Shown here one piece after another: positions 26,509 to 36,059 of a DNA stretch of 64,000 bases. Below the pieces are notes generated by a model. That model made no database searches. It was given only the letters and a program-made list of their open reading frames with translations, and had not been told where the DNA came from. A program made the position numbers and the translations under genes. The DNA comes from Priestia megaterium NBRC 15308 = ATCC 14581 (GTDB lineage Bacteria > Bacillota > Bacilli > Bacillales > Bacillaceae_H): positions 4,210,501 to 4,274,500 of the forward strand of contig NZ_CP009920.1 of NCBI RefSeq assembly GCF_000832985.1, written 5' to 3'. How positions within the stretch are numbered: the first letter of the stretch is position 1; every line of letters starts with the position of its first letter.

Positions 26509-26775
26509 AGGTTGGATAGCATGCGTGGCTATCGGTGTACTCAGCGCAGGCGGGGCTAGTACAGAAAGAGAAGGCTACATACAAGTTAATAAACATTTAG
26601 TGGATAGAAATAAGAACTCTCAAAAACAAATTTATTAATTTGTATGCTAAATCGTAAATTAACAAAAACGGCCCTTATGATAAGGTTTTAGAGAAAAGAA
26701 TCCAGCATAATATACTGTATAAGCAATTTTTTTACTCTAAAAAAGGGTAAAGAAATTGCTTATTTATTTTTAAAT
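26509..26775 (+). ncRNA. Candidate CcpA-controlled small RNA or small-ORF transcript
   Basis: Between the promoter at 26497 and a strong terminator (AAGCAATTTTTTTAC 26721-26735 with its complement 26747-26761, one G-T pair, then T-rich sequence) lies about 270 nt without a confident gene. A reading frame from 26501 encodes 45 residues with a hydrophobic start, but its ATG falls inside the -10 box and it has no RBS. The arrangement recalls CcpA-repressed sRNAs such as B. subtilis SR1, without visible sequence similarity. Confidence 0.4.
26721..26775 (+). terminator. Terminator of the candidate small transcript
   Basis: 15-bp stem (26721-26735 / 26747-26761) with an 11-nt loop followed by TATTTATTTTT. 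Confidence 0.75.
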
Positions 26776-26879
26776 AAGTGCACAGCTGTTCAGATTTGTT
26801 TTGAGATATCTAGCGTTAGTGTATAATAGTAACAAGTATGAAAAGTTGACATTGTTAATTGATTAAAGGGGATTTAAAA

Positions 26880-27314
26880 ATGAGTGAACTAAAAATAGAT
26901 GATGTAGCGAAGCAAAGCGGTTTAACAAAACGTACAATTCGTTATTATGAACAAATTGGACTGATGCCAGCACCTCCAAGAAGTGAAGGTGGATTTCGTC
27001 TGTACACCGAAGAACATGTAGAATTTTTAAAGAAGATTACGAATGCCAAAGAAGTCATGGGTTTTTCACTTCAAGAATTACAGGAATTTCTTGCTTTAAG
27101 TGATACTCTTGAAATACAAAAGATGGATTATAGGCAAGTGAAAGGAACAAGTCAACAAAAAGAAAAGTTAGAGCAAGTGTTACATACGGTAGAAGAGCAG
27201 CTCAAGCTGATTGAACAGAAAAAGAAGAATATCTTAAAAGTAGAGTCTGACCTTTTGTCACTGAGAGATCGTGCTAAGACTGCAATTGTAAAATTTGAGC
27301 AGGAAGAATCATAA
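26880..27314 (+). CDS. MerR-family transcriptional regulator
   Basis: 144 residues from ATG 26880 behind AAAGGGG. The N-terminal MerR winged helix is clear (IDDVAKQSGLTKRTIRYYEQIGLMPAPPR and GFRLYTEEHVEFLKKI), followed by a long coiled-coil dimerisation helix (about 85-140). No metal- or drug-binding C-terminal domain or cysteine is present, so the effector cannot be guessed. A TATAAT box lies upstream at about 26822. Monocistronic; no obvious target next to it. Confidence 0.88.
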   Translation: MSELKIDDVAKQSGLTKRTIRYYEQIGLMPAPPRSEGGFRLYTEEHVEFLKKITNAKEVMGFSLQELQEFLALSDTLEIQKMDYRQVKGTSQQKEKLEQVLHTVEEQLKLIEQKKKNILKVESDLLSLRDRAKTAIVKFEQEES

Positions 27315-27352
27315 AAAGCAGGCGCATTCACCAGAAGAGTGCGTCTGCTTTT
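27314..27352 (+). terminator. Terminator after the MerR gene
   Basis: AAAAGCAGGCGCA pairs with TGCGTCTGCTTTT (27340-27352), with one G-T pair. Confidence 0.8.
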
Positions 27353-27374
27353 ACGGTTTTTATAGCGCATTCAT

Positions 27375-27587
27375 TTATGATTGTGAAGTGTTTTCTTCTA
27401 GCTGTACCCCTAAAAGAAGTAAAATAGCCTGTATCCCATCGGCTTTTCCACTGTGAAAGCTTCTTGTTTCAGCATCCAAAGCTTCATTTACAGATTCCAT
27501 CATATTTGATTCGTACAAGTCTAAAATTAATTGTTTTCCTTCGGGACTCAAATGCAGCTGCCCGCGTTCCTTCATTTTAAACTTCAA
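27375..27587 (-). CDS. Small hypothetical protein
   Basis: About 70 residues. AAAGGGAG lies 9 nt before a TTG at 27587, which I take as start; a TTG at 27596 and an ATG at 27575 are alternatives. Basic N-terminus, then LSPEGKQLILDLYESNMMESVNEALDAE and a hydrophobic ILLLLGVQL end. Not recognised. Convergent with the MerR gene. Confidence 0.55.
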   Translation of the reverse strand: MKFKMKERGQLHLSPEGKQLILDLYESNMMESVNEALDAETRSFHSGKADGIQAILLLLGVQLEENTSQS

Positions 27588-27716
27588 CTTCTTCAACTCC
27601 CTTTCCCATAATACTATCAGTATACAAAATTAATAACATTTACGTAAACGTTAATTTTTGTATATGGACAGAAGAACGTATTGAGTATAGGTACTAAGTG
27701 AGGTGAGAGATACTGA

Positions 27717-27863
27717 TTATCCTTTGCTTGTTTTAATGTTTGTCAGCTTATAGCCGCAAGCTGAGCATGTATAGATAACGTTTTGATTGGACTGAGCAGT
27801 TAAAACGGTAGCAAGCTCTTTTTGAGAATGACAGTTAGGACAAATAACAACAGGGGATTTCAT
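27717..27863 (-). CDS. Small zinc-ribbon protein, 48 residues
   Basis: ATG 27863 lies 8 nt after AAAGGAG. Two CxxC knuckles, CPNC at residues 8-11 and CSAC near 35, form a zinc ribbon. Basic C-terminus. Function unknown; typical of the many tiny zinc-ribbon proteins of Bacillus. Confidence 0.68.
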   Translation of the reverse strand: MKSPVVICPNCHSQKELATVLTAQSNQNVIYTCSACGYKLTNIKTSKG

Positions 27864-27956
27864 GTGATTTTCTCCTTTTCTTTTTCATAGTCAAATTTTA
27901 TTTTATGTAAAGTTTAATCAAATATCCTTTGTGCTATCAAAAATGACGGAAGACAT

Positions 27957-27997
27957 GTAAAAAAGCATTCTCGCTCAAAAGAAACGGGAATGCTTAA
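27957..27997 (-). terminator. Terminator for the coiled-coil protein gene
   Basis: Read on the minus strand: AAGCATTCCCG pairs with CGAGAATGCTT and a run of T follows. Confidence 0.8.
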
Positions 27998-28004
27998 GGT
28001 GAGT

Positions 28005-28313
28005 TTAAAATCCGTCCTGGCTTGCTGTAAATGGAATGTTAAGTCTTCTTTCTACATTGCGTAAGCGCTGATTTAATCTGTTTATACGATCAGTATGTCG
28101 CTCCACAACTCGATTTAAACGAGTAATTTCTCTGACTTGCTCCTCATTTTGTCTCTCAAGGGCACGAATTCTTCGTTCAAATCCTCCAAGATTTTGAAGC
28201 TGCTGTCTTTCATCGTATTCTTCATGCTGTGGTACGTAAGGGGGATAGTATTGTTGAACTGAGTAATCAACTTGCTGAGGAATGTATCCAGGGTTGAAAT
28301 AATAAGGGTTCAT
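28005..28313 (-). CDS. Tyr/Pro-rich coiled-coil protein, possible spore coat component
   Basis: 102 residues from ATG 28313, downstream of AAAGGAG. The first 35 residues are rich in Tyr, Pro and Gln (NPYYFNPGYIPQQ), as in coat proteins; residues 45-90 are an Arg/Glu-rich heptad coiled coil. On the minus strand CATACGTTA (28360-28368) fits a sigma-K -10 box, but the -35 is poor. Coat function is inference. Confidence 0.6.
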   Translation of the reverse strand: MNPYYFNPGYIPQQVDYSVQQYYPPYVPQHEEYDERQQLQNLGGFERRIRALERQNEEQVREITRLNRVVERHTDRINRLNQRLRNVERRLNIPFTASQDGF

Positions 28314-28533
28314 TAGGGCACCGCTCCTTTTAGATAGTAATTTCAAATCAAACACGATATAACGTATGCGAAGATAAGAAAAATGCTATAGGCACATACC
28401 TAAAGACATTCTGTATTTAAAAAAGGAAAGTATTTTTAAAAGTCAAAAGGAGATAGCCGGTTCTTTCTTGAATATGCAAAATAGAAAAGCTTCTTTTTTA
28501 GACACTTTATTTAAGAAAGAGGGAAAGTGACCG

Positions 28534-28893
28534 ATGGCTCAAGGAAAACAAAAACCAGCACCTAAAATAGAAGAATCAAAAGCTCCGCCTGCAAAGAAAC
28601 AAAAGTCGAAGAGCCGAAGCACTAAAAAAGCGGAGCCTCCTACATCGCCCTGGGTAAAAGCTGCTTCCATTTTATCTAACATTGATTTCATTCGTTTGTT
28701 TCGAGTGCTGTTTCTTGCTTTAGTGGTTGCTTTTATTGTGTATCAATATATTTTACTTACAAAGGGAATCTTCATCAAAACATATGCGGCCCTTTGGCAT
28801 CATCACAAAATGCTCTTGCTGGCTGGAGCTGCATTCATTACCTATACTTCTTTCGTTTTTTACCTTGGCTACTGCACCGCTAAAAAACGGTAG
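28534..28893 (+). CDS. Hypothetical membrane protein with basic cytoplasmic tail
   Basis: 119 residues. The first 40 residues are Lys/Pro-rich (AQGKQKPAPKIEESKAPPAK), then two hydrophobic helices at about 57-75 and 93-113 with a short loop containing HHH. RBS AAGAGGGAAAG before the ATG. Not recognised; upstream of sspH, possibly a sporulation-time membrane protein. Confidence 0.6.
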   Translation: MAQGKQKPAPKIEESKAPPAKKQKSKSRSTKKAEPPTSPWVKAASILSNIDFIRLFRVLFLALVVAFIVYQYILLTKGIFIKTYAALWHHHKMLLLAGAAFITYTSFVFYLGYCTAKKR

Positions 28894-28970
28894 AACTGCT
28901 CTAGGGGGCGAATAGCATCTATTCTTTGAGCAAACCTTATATGTATATCAGCATAGAGGGGGGAAGAAAC

Positions 28971-29150
28971 ATGGACAAGCAGCGAGCAAAACAAATTGCT
29001 GATTCACCCGTTATGGCTAACGTTACGTATAACGATACGGCCGTTTATATTCAACATGTAAGCGAAGAAAATGATACGGTAAGAATTTATCCGCTAGGTA
29101 AGCCGGAAAATGAACAAAATGTTTCCGTGAGCCAATTAGTAGAGAATTAA
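28971..29150 (+). CDS. sspH: Small acid-soluble spore protein, H type
   Basis: 59 residues from ATG 28971. The family pattern is clear: an N-terminal QRAKQIADSPVMANVTYN segment, VYIQHV, then RIYPLGKPENEQ and a Val-rich end, as in SspH of B. subtilis. Minor SASP made in the forespore under sigma-G-type control. Marks the host as a spore former. Ends at a bidirectional terminator. Confidence 0.9.
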   Translation: MDKQRAKQIADSPVMANVTYNDTAVYIQHVSEENDTVRIYPLGKPENEQNVSVSQLVEN

Positions 29151-29183
29151 GGTGGATAAATAGAGCTGGTTTTTCAGTTAAAT

Positions 29184-29219
29184 AAAAGCCAGAGAGCTAT
29201 GTTGTACTCTCTGGCTTTT
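29184..29219. terminator. Bidirectional terminator
   Basis: AAAAGCCAGAGAG (29184-29196) and CTCTCTGGCTTTT (29207-29219) are exact complements; between sspH and the DUF3900 gene. Confidence 0.9.
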
Positions 29220-29221
29220 AT

Positions 29222-30292
29222 TTATTCTTCCCATTTCTTACTGTTGATTTTCTCAATAATCCCGTGCAAATCACCCGGCTTATGAAACTCAATCGGAGAC
29301 GCGCCTTTTTCAAACAGAATCGATTCGGCTTCAATTAACGCCACGTAGCGTCCGTTCACTTTCGCTAAGTGAATATTTTCCCCGAAATCAGCTAACAGTC
29401 CTTTAATCTCTGTTTCGCCAAGCTTCATTTTAAGCTCCGCATCAGGCGTATGCTCGACGATATGAGCGGTCGCTTCCATGACTTGATGCGTATCTAAGCG
29501 TTCTTGAAGCTCGCGCTTTTCACTTGTTGCCCACAGTTCCATGTCTGATTCAAACTGTTCGAGTTCTATGCTTTCTGCTTCAAACGTTTCGCTGACGTGT
29601 TCACGCACCATATCCATCACTTGTGTTTTCATAATCTCGGGCATCGGCTCGTTGTAGTCAATGAATTTCAAGAAATCTTCAAAGTAACGAGCGTGAGACG
29701 CTTGGTGGATGACAAGTTCACTTTCTTCGACCATTCCTTCTTCAGGCATGTATGGGTATTGAATAGATTTCATGTTTTTAGTAGTAATCGCCATTTCTAC
29801 GTGACGAATAAGGGTTGATTCATCTGAAATTGAAGCCACTTTTGGTTCGAAGTCACATTTTAAAATAAACACAAAAGCATGATCAAAATATTTTCTTGGA
29901 ACAGCAGATACAACTAAAAATGCTCCTCCTCGAACGGCTGCAGTATCAAGGTATGCATTGATAAACTGTTCGCTATTTTCTTCAAATTCTTCTTTGGTTG
30001 TGGCAAAACGAGTGCGGTGAAATAAATTATAATTAGGGTTTGAGTCGAGAGCGTGTCCTGGTTCAACTATAAAATACCCGAGCTTTGTAGGCACTTGTTC
30101 TGCTTTGGGGTGTCGCTCTACTTTACGTTTTACAATTTTTTTAAATTCACCATCTAAAAAATCTTTAATGGAACTTTCGTCATATTCTTCTGTATCAAGC
30201 GTTTGAAAATGCTTATATTGTTTAGAAGCCTGTTCTTCTTTTCCTTCTACTTGTATTACGTAAAATGATAAAAAATTAATTTTAAAATCCAT
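29222..30292 (-). CDS. DUF3900 family protein
   Basis: 356 residues from ATG 30292 behind AAGGTG. The start MDFKINFLSFYVIQVEG and the acidic, soluble character without membrane segments or cysteine-rich sites fit DUF3900 proteins of Bacillus, whose function is unknown. The later part (ETEIKGLLADFGENIHLAKVNGRYVALIEAE) looks like a beta-rich domain. Monocistronic. Identity by recall only. Confidence 0.65.
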   Translation of the reverse strand: MDFKINFLSFYVIQVEGKEEQASKQYKHFQTLDTEEYDESSIKDFLDGEFKKIVKRKVERHPKAEQVPTKLGYFIVEPGHALDSNPNYNLFHRTRFATTKEEFEENSEQFINAYLDTAAVRGGAFLVVSAVPRKYFDHAFVFILKCDFEPKVASISDESTLIRHVEMAITTKNMKSIQYPYMPEEGMVEESELVIHQASHARYFEDFLKFIDYNEPMPEIMKTQVMDMVREHVSETFEAESIELEQFESDMELWATSEKRELQERLDTHQVMEATAHIVEHTPDAELKMKLGETEIKGLLADFGENIHLAKVNGRYVALIEAESILFEKGASPIEFHKPGDLHGIIEKINSKKWEE

Positions 30293-30452
30293 AGCAGTCA
30301 CCTTGTTTCTTTTTAGTCAGTTACTTCAGTATAAGAAAGAGTCCGGTAAGCGTCAATGCCTGTTAGCTTTAGGGGAAGAAGAGCTACTTATACAATTGAT
30401 CAGCTGAGGAATAGTGTATAAAGCAAAGAATAAGAGAGGCAGGGAGCCTCTC

Positions 30453-31355
30453 TTATTTATACTGCTCCAGTCGTTCAAAAAAGGTTTTGACAAACTTATA
30501 AAAAATTTTATCAGAAGGTGCTAAATCACGATTTCGAGGAATAATCATTCCGACTGTACGCTGAAGCTGCGGCGTATGAATAGGGAGTTTAGTCGTAAAA
30601 CGAGGAGTCGTTTCAGACACTGTGCTTTCAGGAAGAAGCGTGACGCCGATTCCTGCGGATACAAGACCTTTAATCGCATCTAAATCTTCTCCTTCAGATG
30701 AAATATTGGGCATGAATCCTGCTTGTTTGCAAGCGTCGAAGGCCATTTTATGTAAAATGAATCCTTTTGGAAATAGCACAAAATCTTCATTTCTTAAATC
30801 TCGCAGCCGAATGTTATCCCGTTCAGCGAGCGGATGATGAGAAGGAACAAGGGCTAAAAGATTTTCAGTGAATAGAATATGGCCTTCTATACTCTGGTCC
30901 TCTACAGGTACAGGGCCTAAAAAAGCAATATTAATATCTCTTTTTTTAACCGATTCAATTAAAAATTTATACGAACCTTGTCTAAGATGAAAAGCAACAT
31001 TTGGGTGTTCTTCTTTAAAGGCTGATATAATAGTAGGAAGAAGGTGACTGGCAAGGCTTGTGGGAAATCCGATTTTAATCGTTCCTCTTTCGGGATCCAG
31101 GTATTCATCAATTTGTTCTTTTGCATAGTCAATAGCTTTCATAGCCGTTTCTGTATGCTCAAGAAAGACTTTTCCTATTGCTGTTAACTTGACATTTCTT
31201 CCTTCGCGTTTGAATAAACTAACACCTAGCTCAGATTCCAGGTTCGCGATTTGACGGCTGATCGCTGATTGAGCTACATGCAGATATTCTGCCGCCTCAG
31301 ATACGTGTTCTCTTTTTGCAACTTCCATAAAATAGCGTAATTGACGCAGTTCCAT
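30453..31355 (-). CDS. gltC: LysR-type regulator of glutamate synthase
   Basis: 300 residues, the same length as B. subtilis GltC, from ATG 31355 (6 nt after GGAGG). MELRQLRYFMEVAKREHVSEAAEYLHVAQSAISRQIANLE is the winged HTH, and the effector domain carries GFPTSLASHLLPTIISAFKEEHP. GltC activates gltAB and represses itself; it responds to glutamate-linked metabolites and to glutamate dehydrogenase. Divergent from gltA, with the operator in the shared gap. Confidence 0.93.
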   Translation of the reverse strand: MELRQLRYFMEVAKREHVSEAAEYLHVAQSAISRQIANLESELGVSLFKREGRNVKLTAIGKVFLEHTETAMKAIDYAKEQIDEYLDPERGTIKIGFPTSLASHLLPTIISAFKEEHPNVAFHLRQGSYKFLIESVKKRDINIAFLGPVPVEDQSIEGHILFTENLLALVPSHHPLAERDNIRLRDLRNEDFVLFPKGFILHKMAFDACKQAGFMPNISSEGEDLDAIKGLVSAGIGVTLLPESTVSETTPRFTTKLPIHTPQLQRTVGMIIPRNRDLAPSDKIFYKFVKTFFERLEQYK

Positions 31356-31381
31356 AGGCATCCTCCATCTATATATATCAA

Positions 31382-31439
31382 AATTAGATTAGTTTTATCT
31401 AAATTATATATTGTTTATATTGATTTGAAAACTTACAAT
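31382..31439 (+). promoter_or_regulatory. gltA promoter and GltC-type operator
   Basis: TTGTTT (31411-31416), 17-bp spacer and TACAAT (31434-31439) form the gltA promoter. Just upstream, AATTAGAT (31382-31389) and ATCTAAATT (31397-31405) make an inverted repeat of the TTAGAT/ATCTAA type, at the usual place for a LysR activator site. Confidence 0.7.
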
Positions 31440-31489
31440 GTAAACAGGTGATCTTAAAAAGATAAAGAAAACGAACGGGGGAGAAGAAG

Positions 31490-34400
31490 ATGACATACAA
31501 TCAAATGCCAAAAGCTCAAGGTCTCTACCGTCCTGAATTTGAGCACGATGCATGTGGAATCGGACTATACGCTCAATTGAAAGGCGTAGCGTCACATGAT
31601 ATCGTTAAAAAAGGACTAAATATGCTTTGCCAGCTTGACCATCGAGGCGGACAGGGAAGCGATCCGCTAACAGGAGATGGAGCTGGATTAATGGTACAAA
31701 TTCCACACGCGTTCTTTAAAAAGACATGCGGTGAATTGAACTTGCCAGAAAAAGGTCGTTATGGAGTTGGAATGATCTTTTTCTCAAATAACGAAGACGA
31801 GCGTCGAGAAATCGAAGCTTATATTAATAAATTAATTGAAGAAGAGGGACAAACGTTACTAGGTTGGAGAACTGTACCTGTAAATGTCGGAAAAATCGGA
31901 AAAGTTGCAAAAGAAAGCTGTCCGTACGTACGACAAGTATTTATTGGGGCAAATGACAGTATTCAAGATGACTTAGCGTTTGAACGCAAGCTATATGTTA
32001 TTCGTAAGCAAGCGGAAAATTGGGCGCAGGCGCGTCAAAACCGTTTTTATTTTACGAGTCTTTCAAGTAGAACAATTGTGTACAAAGGGTTATTAACGCC
32101 TGAACAAGTTGATGCTTTTTATCTTGACCTACAAGATGAAGATTTTACTTCAGCGTTCGCTTTAGTGCATTCTCGCTTTAGCACAAACACGTTCCCAAGC
32201 TGGGAAAGAGCACATCCAAACCGTTATTTAATTCATAACGGTGAAATCAATACGCTTCGCGGTAATCAAAACTGGATGAGAGCACGTGAACAACAGTTTG
32301 TTTCGGACGCATTTGGTAAGGATTTGCCGAAGGTTCTTCCGATTTTAGATGCTGAAGGAAGCGACTCCTCCATGTTAGATAATGCGCTAGAGTTCTTTGT
32401 ATTGGCCGGCCGTAAGCCAGCGCATGCAGCGATGATGCTTATTCCAGAGCCTTGGTCTGAGAATCCGCACATGTCAAAAGAAAAACGTGCTTTCTATGAG
32501 TATCATAGCGCATTAATGGAGCCATGGGATGGTCCGACTGCTATTTCGTTTACGGATGGAAAGCAAATCGGTGCTATTTTAGACCGTAACGGTCTACGTC
32601 CAGCTCGCTACTATGTTACAAAAGATGATTACATCATACTTTCATCAGAAGTAGGCGTCATTGATGTTGAAGATGAAAATGTATTATATAAAGATCGTTT
32701 AAGCCCAGGTAAAATGCTTCTAATCGATTTAGAGGAGGGCCGAATTATTTCAGACGAAGAAATTAAATCTGAAATGGCACAGGCTGAGCCTTATCAAGAG
32801 TGGTTAGATGAACAGCTGGTAACGTTGCCAGAAGTACAAGGAGAAAAATCTGAATACTTCGATGATTTGGTCATCCGCCAGAAGTCATTTGGCTACACGT
32901 ATGAAGATATTCATAAATATTTAGTTCCAGTTATTACAGAAGGAAAAGATCCGCTTGGTTCAATGGGTAACGATACTCCATTAGCCGTGTTGTCTGATCT
33001 TCCTCAATCGCTGTTCAATTACTTTAAGCAGCTATTTGCTCAAGTAACGAATCCACCGATTGATGCTATTCGTGAACAGTTGGTTACATCGACAATGACA
33101 TTGCTTGGTGCAGAAGGGAATTTACTGCATCCAACCAAAGAAAACATTCATCGAATTCAGCTTGAGACGCCGGTTTTAACAAACGATCAAACTGATCAGC
33201 TGAAGTCTGCCATTCATCCGGATTTCAAAAGTGCCGTTATATCTGCTGTATTTACAAATGATTTAAAAGCAGATCTTGATCGCGTATTTGCTGAAGCTGA
33301 AGCGGCAATTAACGCAGGTGCTAGCATCCTTGTTCTGACAGACCGTGAAGCGGGAGCTCAATCCGTAGCTATTCCAGCTTTATTAGCGGTCAGCGGGCTG
33401 CACCAGCACCTAGTGCGAAAAGGAAACCGTACAAAGGCGAGCATTGTAGTGGAAACGGGAGAAGCGCGTGAAGTGCACCATTTTGCAGCGCTGATTGGTT
33501 ACGGCGCAGACGCAATTAATCCATATCTTACTTTTGCAACATATCAAAATGAAATTAACGCAGGTACGTTAAACGTATCGTATGATTATGCTGTTGAGAA
33601 ATACGTAAAAGCCGTTACTGAAGGTGTCGTAAAAGTAATGTCTAAAATGGGTATTTCAACGGTGCAAAGTTATCGGGGCGCACAAATTTTTGAAGCAGTT
33701 GGAATCAGTGCAGAGGTTATCGAGCAATATTTTACAGGTACTGCCTCGCAGCTTGGCGGTATCGGTTTAGATGTTATCGCAAAAGAAGCAAAAACGCGTC
33801 ATGACAATGCTTATGTTGAAACAATTGAGCAAACGTTAGAATCAGGAAGTGACTTCCAGTGGAGACACACGGGCGAGCATCATGCGTTTAATCCAAAAAC
33901 AATTCACACGCTGCAATGGGCTTGCCGTAAGGGAGATTACAGCTTATTTAAAAAATTCTCTGAATCGGCTAATGAAGAACGCATCGGTTTCTTGCGCAAT
34001 CTGTTCTCGTTTAATGGATCGCGTTCATCTATCTCCATTGATGAAGTGGAATCAGTTGATTCGATTGTAAAACGTTTTAAATCAGGTGCTATGTCGTTTG
34101 GATCTTTAAGTCAAGAAGCTCATGAAACATTAGCGATTGCGATGAACCGTTTAGGGGCACGCAGCAACAGTGGAGAAGGCGGCGAGCATCCTAGCCGCTA
34201 CACTCTGGATGAGAATGGAGATAATCGCCGCAGTGCGATTAAACAAATCGCTTCTGGGCGTTTTGGGGTGAAAAGTCACTACCTTGTGAATGCAGATGAG
34301 CTTCAAATTAAAATGGCACAAGGTGCAAAACCTGGAGAAGGTGGTCAGCTTCCAGGAAACAAAGTATATCCATGGGTAGCAGATGTGCGTGGATCAACGC

Positions 34401-36043
34401 CAGGAGTAGGCTTAATTTCACCTCCTCCACACCACGATATTTATTCGATTGAAGATTTAGCGCAGCTTATTCACGACTTGAAAAATATAAACCGTGATGC
34501 ACGAATCAGCGTCAAGCTCGTTTCAAAAGCAGGTGTAGGAACGATTGCTGCCGGAGTAGCAAAAGGAGTAGCGGATGTTATTGTCATTAGCGGTTACGAC
34601 GGAGGTACGGGAGCATCTCCAAAAACAAGTATTAAACATACTGGACTACCGTGGGAACTTGGCTTAGCAGAAGCTCATCAAACACTTATGTTAAATGGTC
34701 TTCGTGAAAAAGTAGTGCTTGAAACAGACGGGAAATTAATGACGGGTAAAGATGTAGTCATGGCAGCACTTCTAGGAGCAGAAGAGTTTGGTTTTGCTAC
34801 GGCGCCTTTAATTGTTTTAGGCTGTATCATGATGCGTGCGTGTCACTTAGATACATGCCCAGTTGGAGTGGCGACGCAAAATCCAGAGCTTCGTAAAAAG
34901 TTCCTCGGAGAAGCGGACCACATCGTTAACTATATGAAATTTGTTGCACAAGAAGTGCGCGAAATTATGGCTGAACTTGGATTTAAAACAGTGGATGAAA
35001 TGGTTGGACGTACAGACGTATTAAGCGTTAGCGAACGTGCAAAAAATCACTGGAAGGCTCAGCACTTAGACTTAACAACTCTTTTATATCAAGCTGAAGG
35101 TGTACGTACCTTTAAAACACCTCAAAATCATAAAATTGACGAATCTCTTGATATGCAAAAGATTTTGCCTGCGGTACAGCAAGCAATCGAGCATAAGTAT
35201 CAAGTCGAGTTAGAACTTCCAATTTCTAATATTAACCGTGTAGCTGGAACAATTGTGGGAAGTGAAGTTACAAAACGTTACGGTGAGAAAGGTCTGCCAG
35301 AAGATACGATTACTCTTCGATTCACTGGCTCAGCAGGACAAAGTTTTGGTGCGTTTGTTCCAAAAGGAATGTCTATGTATCTAACTGGAGATGCAAATGA
35401 TTATATCGGAAAAGGTTTATCAGGAGGTAAAATCATTGTTGCTCCACCTAAGGAAACAACAGCTGTGTCAGGCGAGAATGTTATCGTTGGGAACGTTGCA
35501 TTTTACGGTGCAACAAGCGGTGAAGCCTATGTTAGCGGTCTAGCAGGGGAACGTTTTGCAGTTCGTAACAGCGGTGTGAACGTAGTGGTTGAAGGAATTG
35601 GCGATCACGGCTGTGAATATATGACTGGCGGACGTGTTGTCGTATTAGGCGATGTAGGTAAAAACTTTGGTGCAGGAATGTCAGGCGGTATTGCTTACGT
35701 ATTTGCTGATGATCAAGAAGCATTCAAAAACCTTTGCAATAAAGACATGATTGGGTTTGAGGGCTTAAAAGGCGAAGAAGCAGAAGAAGTAAAAGAGATG
35801 GTTTCAAATCATCTGAAATATACGAACAGTCATAAAGCAGCATTTGTCTTGGAAAATTGGGAACAATCACTTTCAAAATTTGTAAAAGTGATTCCGAATG
35901 ATTATAAACGCATGATGAATCGCATTGAAGAGCAAAAGGCAGCTGGACTAACGGAAGAAGAAGCAGCTATGAGTGCGTTTGAGGAAAATGCAAAACAAGA
36001 AAAGAAAGCATCGGCAAAACAACAAGAAGCGGTAGCTCAGTAA
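31490..36043 (+). CDS. gltA: Glutamate synthase (NADPH) large subunit
   Basis: 1517 residues. After a 21-residue propeptide the glutaminase nucleophile is Cys22 (HDACGIG). The central and FMN-binding domains follow, with the 3Fe-4S motif in CIMMRACHLDTCPVGVATQ, and the C-terminal GXGXG beta-helix (GKGLSGGKIIV, GVNVVVEGIGDHGCEYMTGG). Transfers the amide of glutamine to 2-oxoglutarate to give two glutamates. Co-transcribed with gltB, 16 nt downstream. Acidic, Lys/Gln-rich C-terminal tail. Confidence 0.97.
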   Translation: MTYNQMPKAQGLYRPEFEHDACGIGLYAQLKGVASHDIVKKGLNMLCQLDHRGGQGSDPLTGDGAGLMVQIPHAFFKKTCGELNLPEKGRYGVGMIFFSNNEDERREIEAYINKLIEEEGQTLLGWRTVPVNVGKIGKVAKESCPYVRQVFIGANDSIQDDLAFERKLYVIRKQAENWAQARQNRFYFTSLSSRTIVYKGLLTPEQVDAFYLDLQDEDFTSAFALVHSRFSTNTFPSWERAHPNRYLIHNGEINTLRGNQNWMRAREQQFVSDAFGKDLPKVLPILDAEGSDSSMLDNALEFFVLAGRKPAHAAMMLIPEPWSENPHMSKEKRAFYEYHSALMEPWDGPTAISFTDGKQIGAILDRNGLRPARYYVTKDDYIILSSEVGVIDVEDENVLYKDRLSPGKMLLIDLEEGRIISDEEIKSEMAQAEPYQEWLDEQLVTLPEVQGEKSEYFDDLVIRQKSFGYTYEDIHKYLVPVITEGKDPLGSMGNDTPLAVLSDLPQSLFNYFKQLFAQVTNPPIDAIREQLVTSTMTLLGAEGNLLHPTKENIHRIQLETPVLTNDQTDQLKSAIHPDFKSAVISAVFTNDLKADLDRVFAEAEAAINAGASILVLTDREAGAQSVAIPALLAVSGLHQHLVRKGNRTKASIVVETGEAREVHHFAALIGYGADAINPYLTFATYQNEINAGTLNVSYDYAVEKYVKAVTEGVVKVMSKMGISTVQSYRGAQIFEAVGISAEVIEQYFTGTASQLGGIGLDVIAKEAKTRHDNAYVETIEQTLESGSDFQWRHTGEHHAFNPKTIHTLQWACRKGDYSLFKKFSESANEERIGFLRNLFSFNGSRSSISIDEVESVDSIVKRFKSGAMSFGSLSQEAHETLAIAMNRLGARSNSGEGGEHPSRYTLDENGDNRRSAIKQIASGRFGVKSHYLVNADELQIKMAQGAKPGEGGQLPGNKVYPWVADVRGSTPGVGLISPPPHHDIYSIEDLAQLIHDLKNINRDARISVKLVSKAGVGTIAAGVAKGVADVIVISGYDGGTGASPKTSIKHTGLPWELGLAEAHQTLMLNGLREKVVLETDGKLMTGKDVVMAALLGAEEFGFATAPLIVLGCIMMRACHLDTCPVGVATQNPELRKKFLGEADHIVNYMKFVAQEVREIMAELGFKTVDEMVGRTDVLSVSERAKNHWKAQHLDLTTLLYQAEGVRTFKTPQNHKIDESLDMQKILPAVQQAIEHKYQVELELPISNINRVAGTIVGSEVTKRYGEKGLPEDTITLRFTGSAGQSFGAFVPKGMSMYLTGDANDYIGKGLSGGKIIVAPPKETTAVSGENVIVGNVAFYGATSGEAYVSGLAGERFAVRNSGVNVVVEGIGDHGCEYMTGGRVVVLGDVGKNFGAGMSGGIAYVFADDQEAFKNLCNKDMIGFEGLKGEEAEEVKEMVSNHLKYTNSHKAAFVLENWEQSLSKFVKVIPNDYKRMMNRIEEQKAAGLTEEEAAMSAFEENAKQEKKASAKQQEAVAQ

Positions 36044-36059
36044 GAAAGGGGAGAGTACG

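Noticed and set aside
26501-26638. 45-codon ORF starting MKLGWIACVAIG
   Set aside because: Its ATG is part of the TATAAT box and it has no RBS, so it should not be translated from that promoter.
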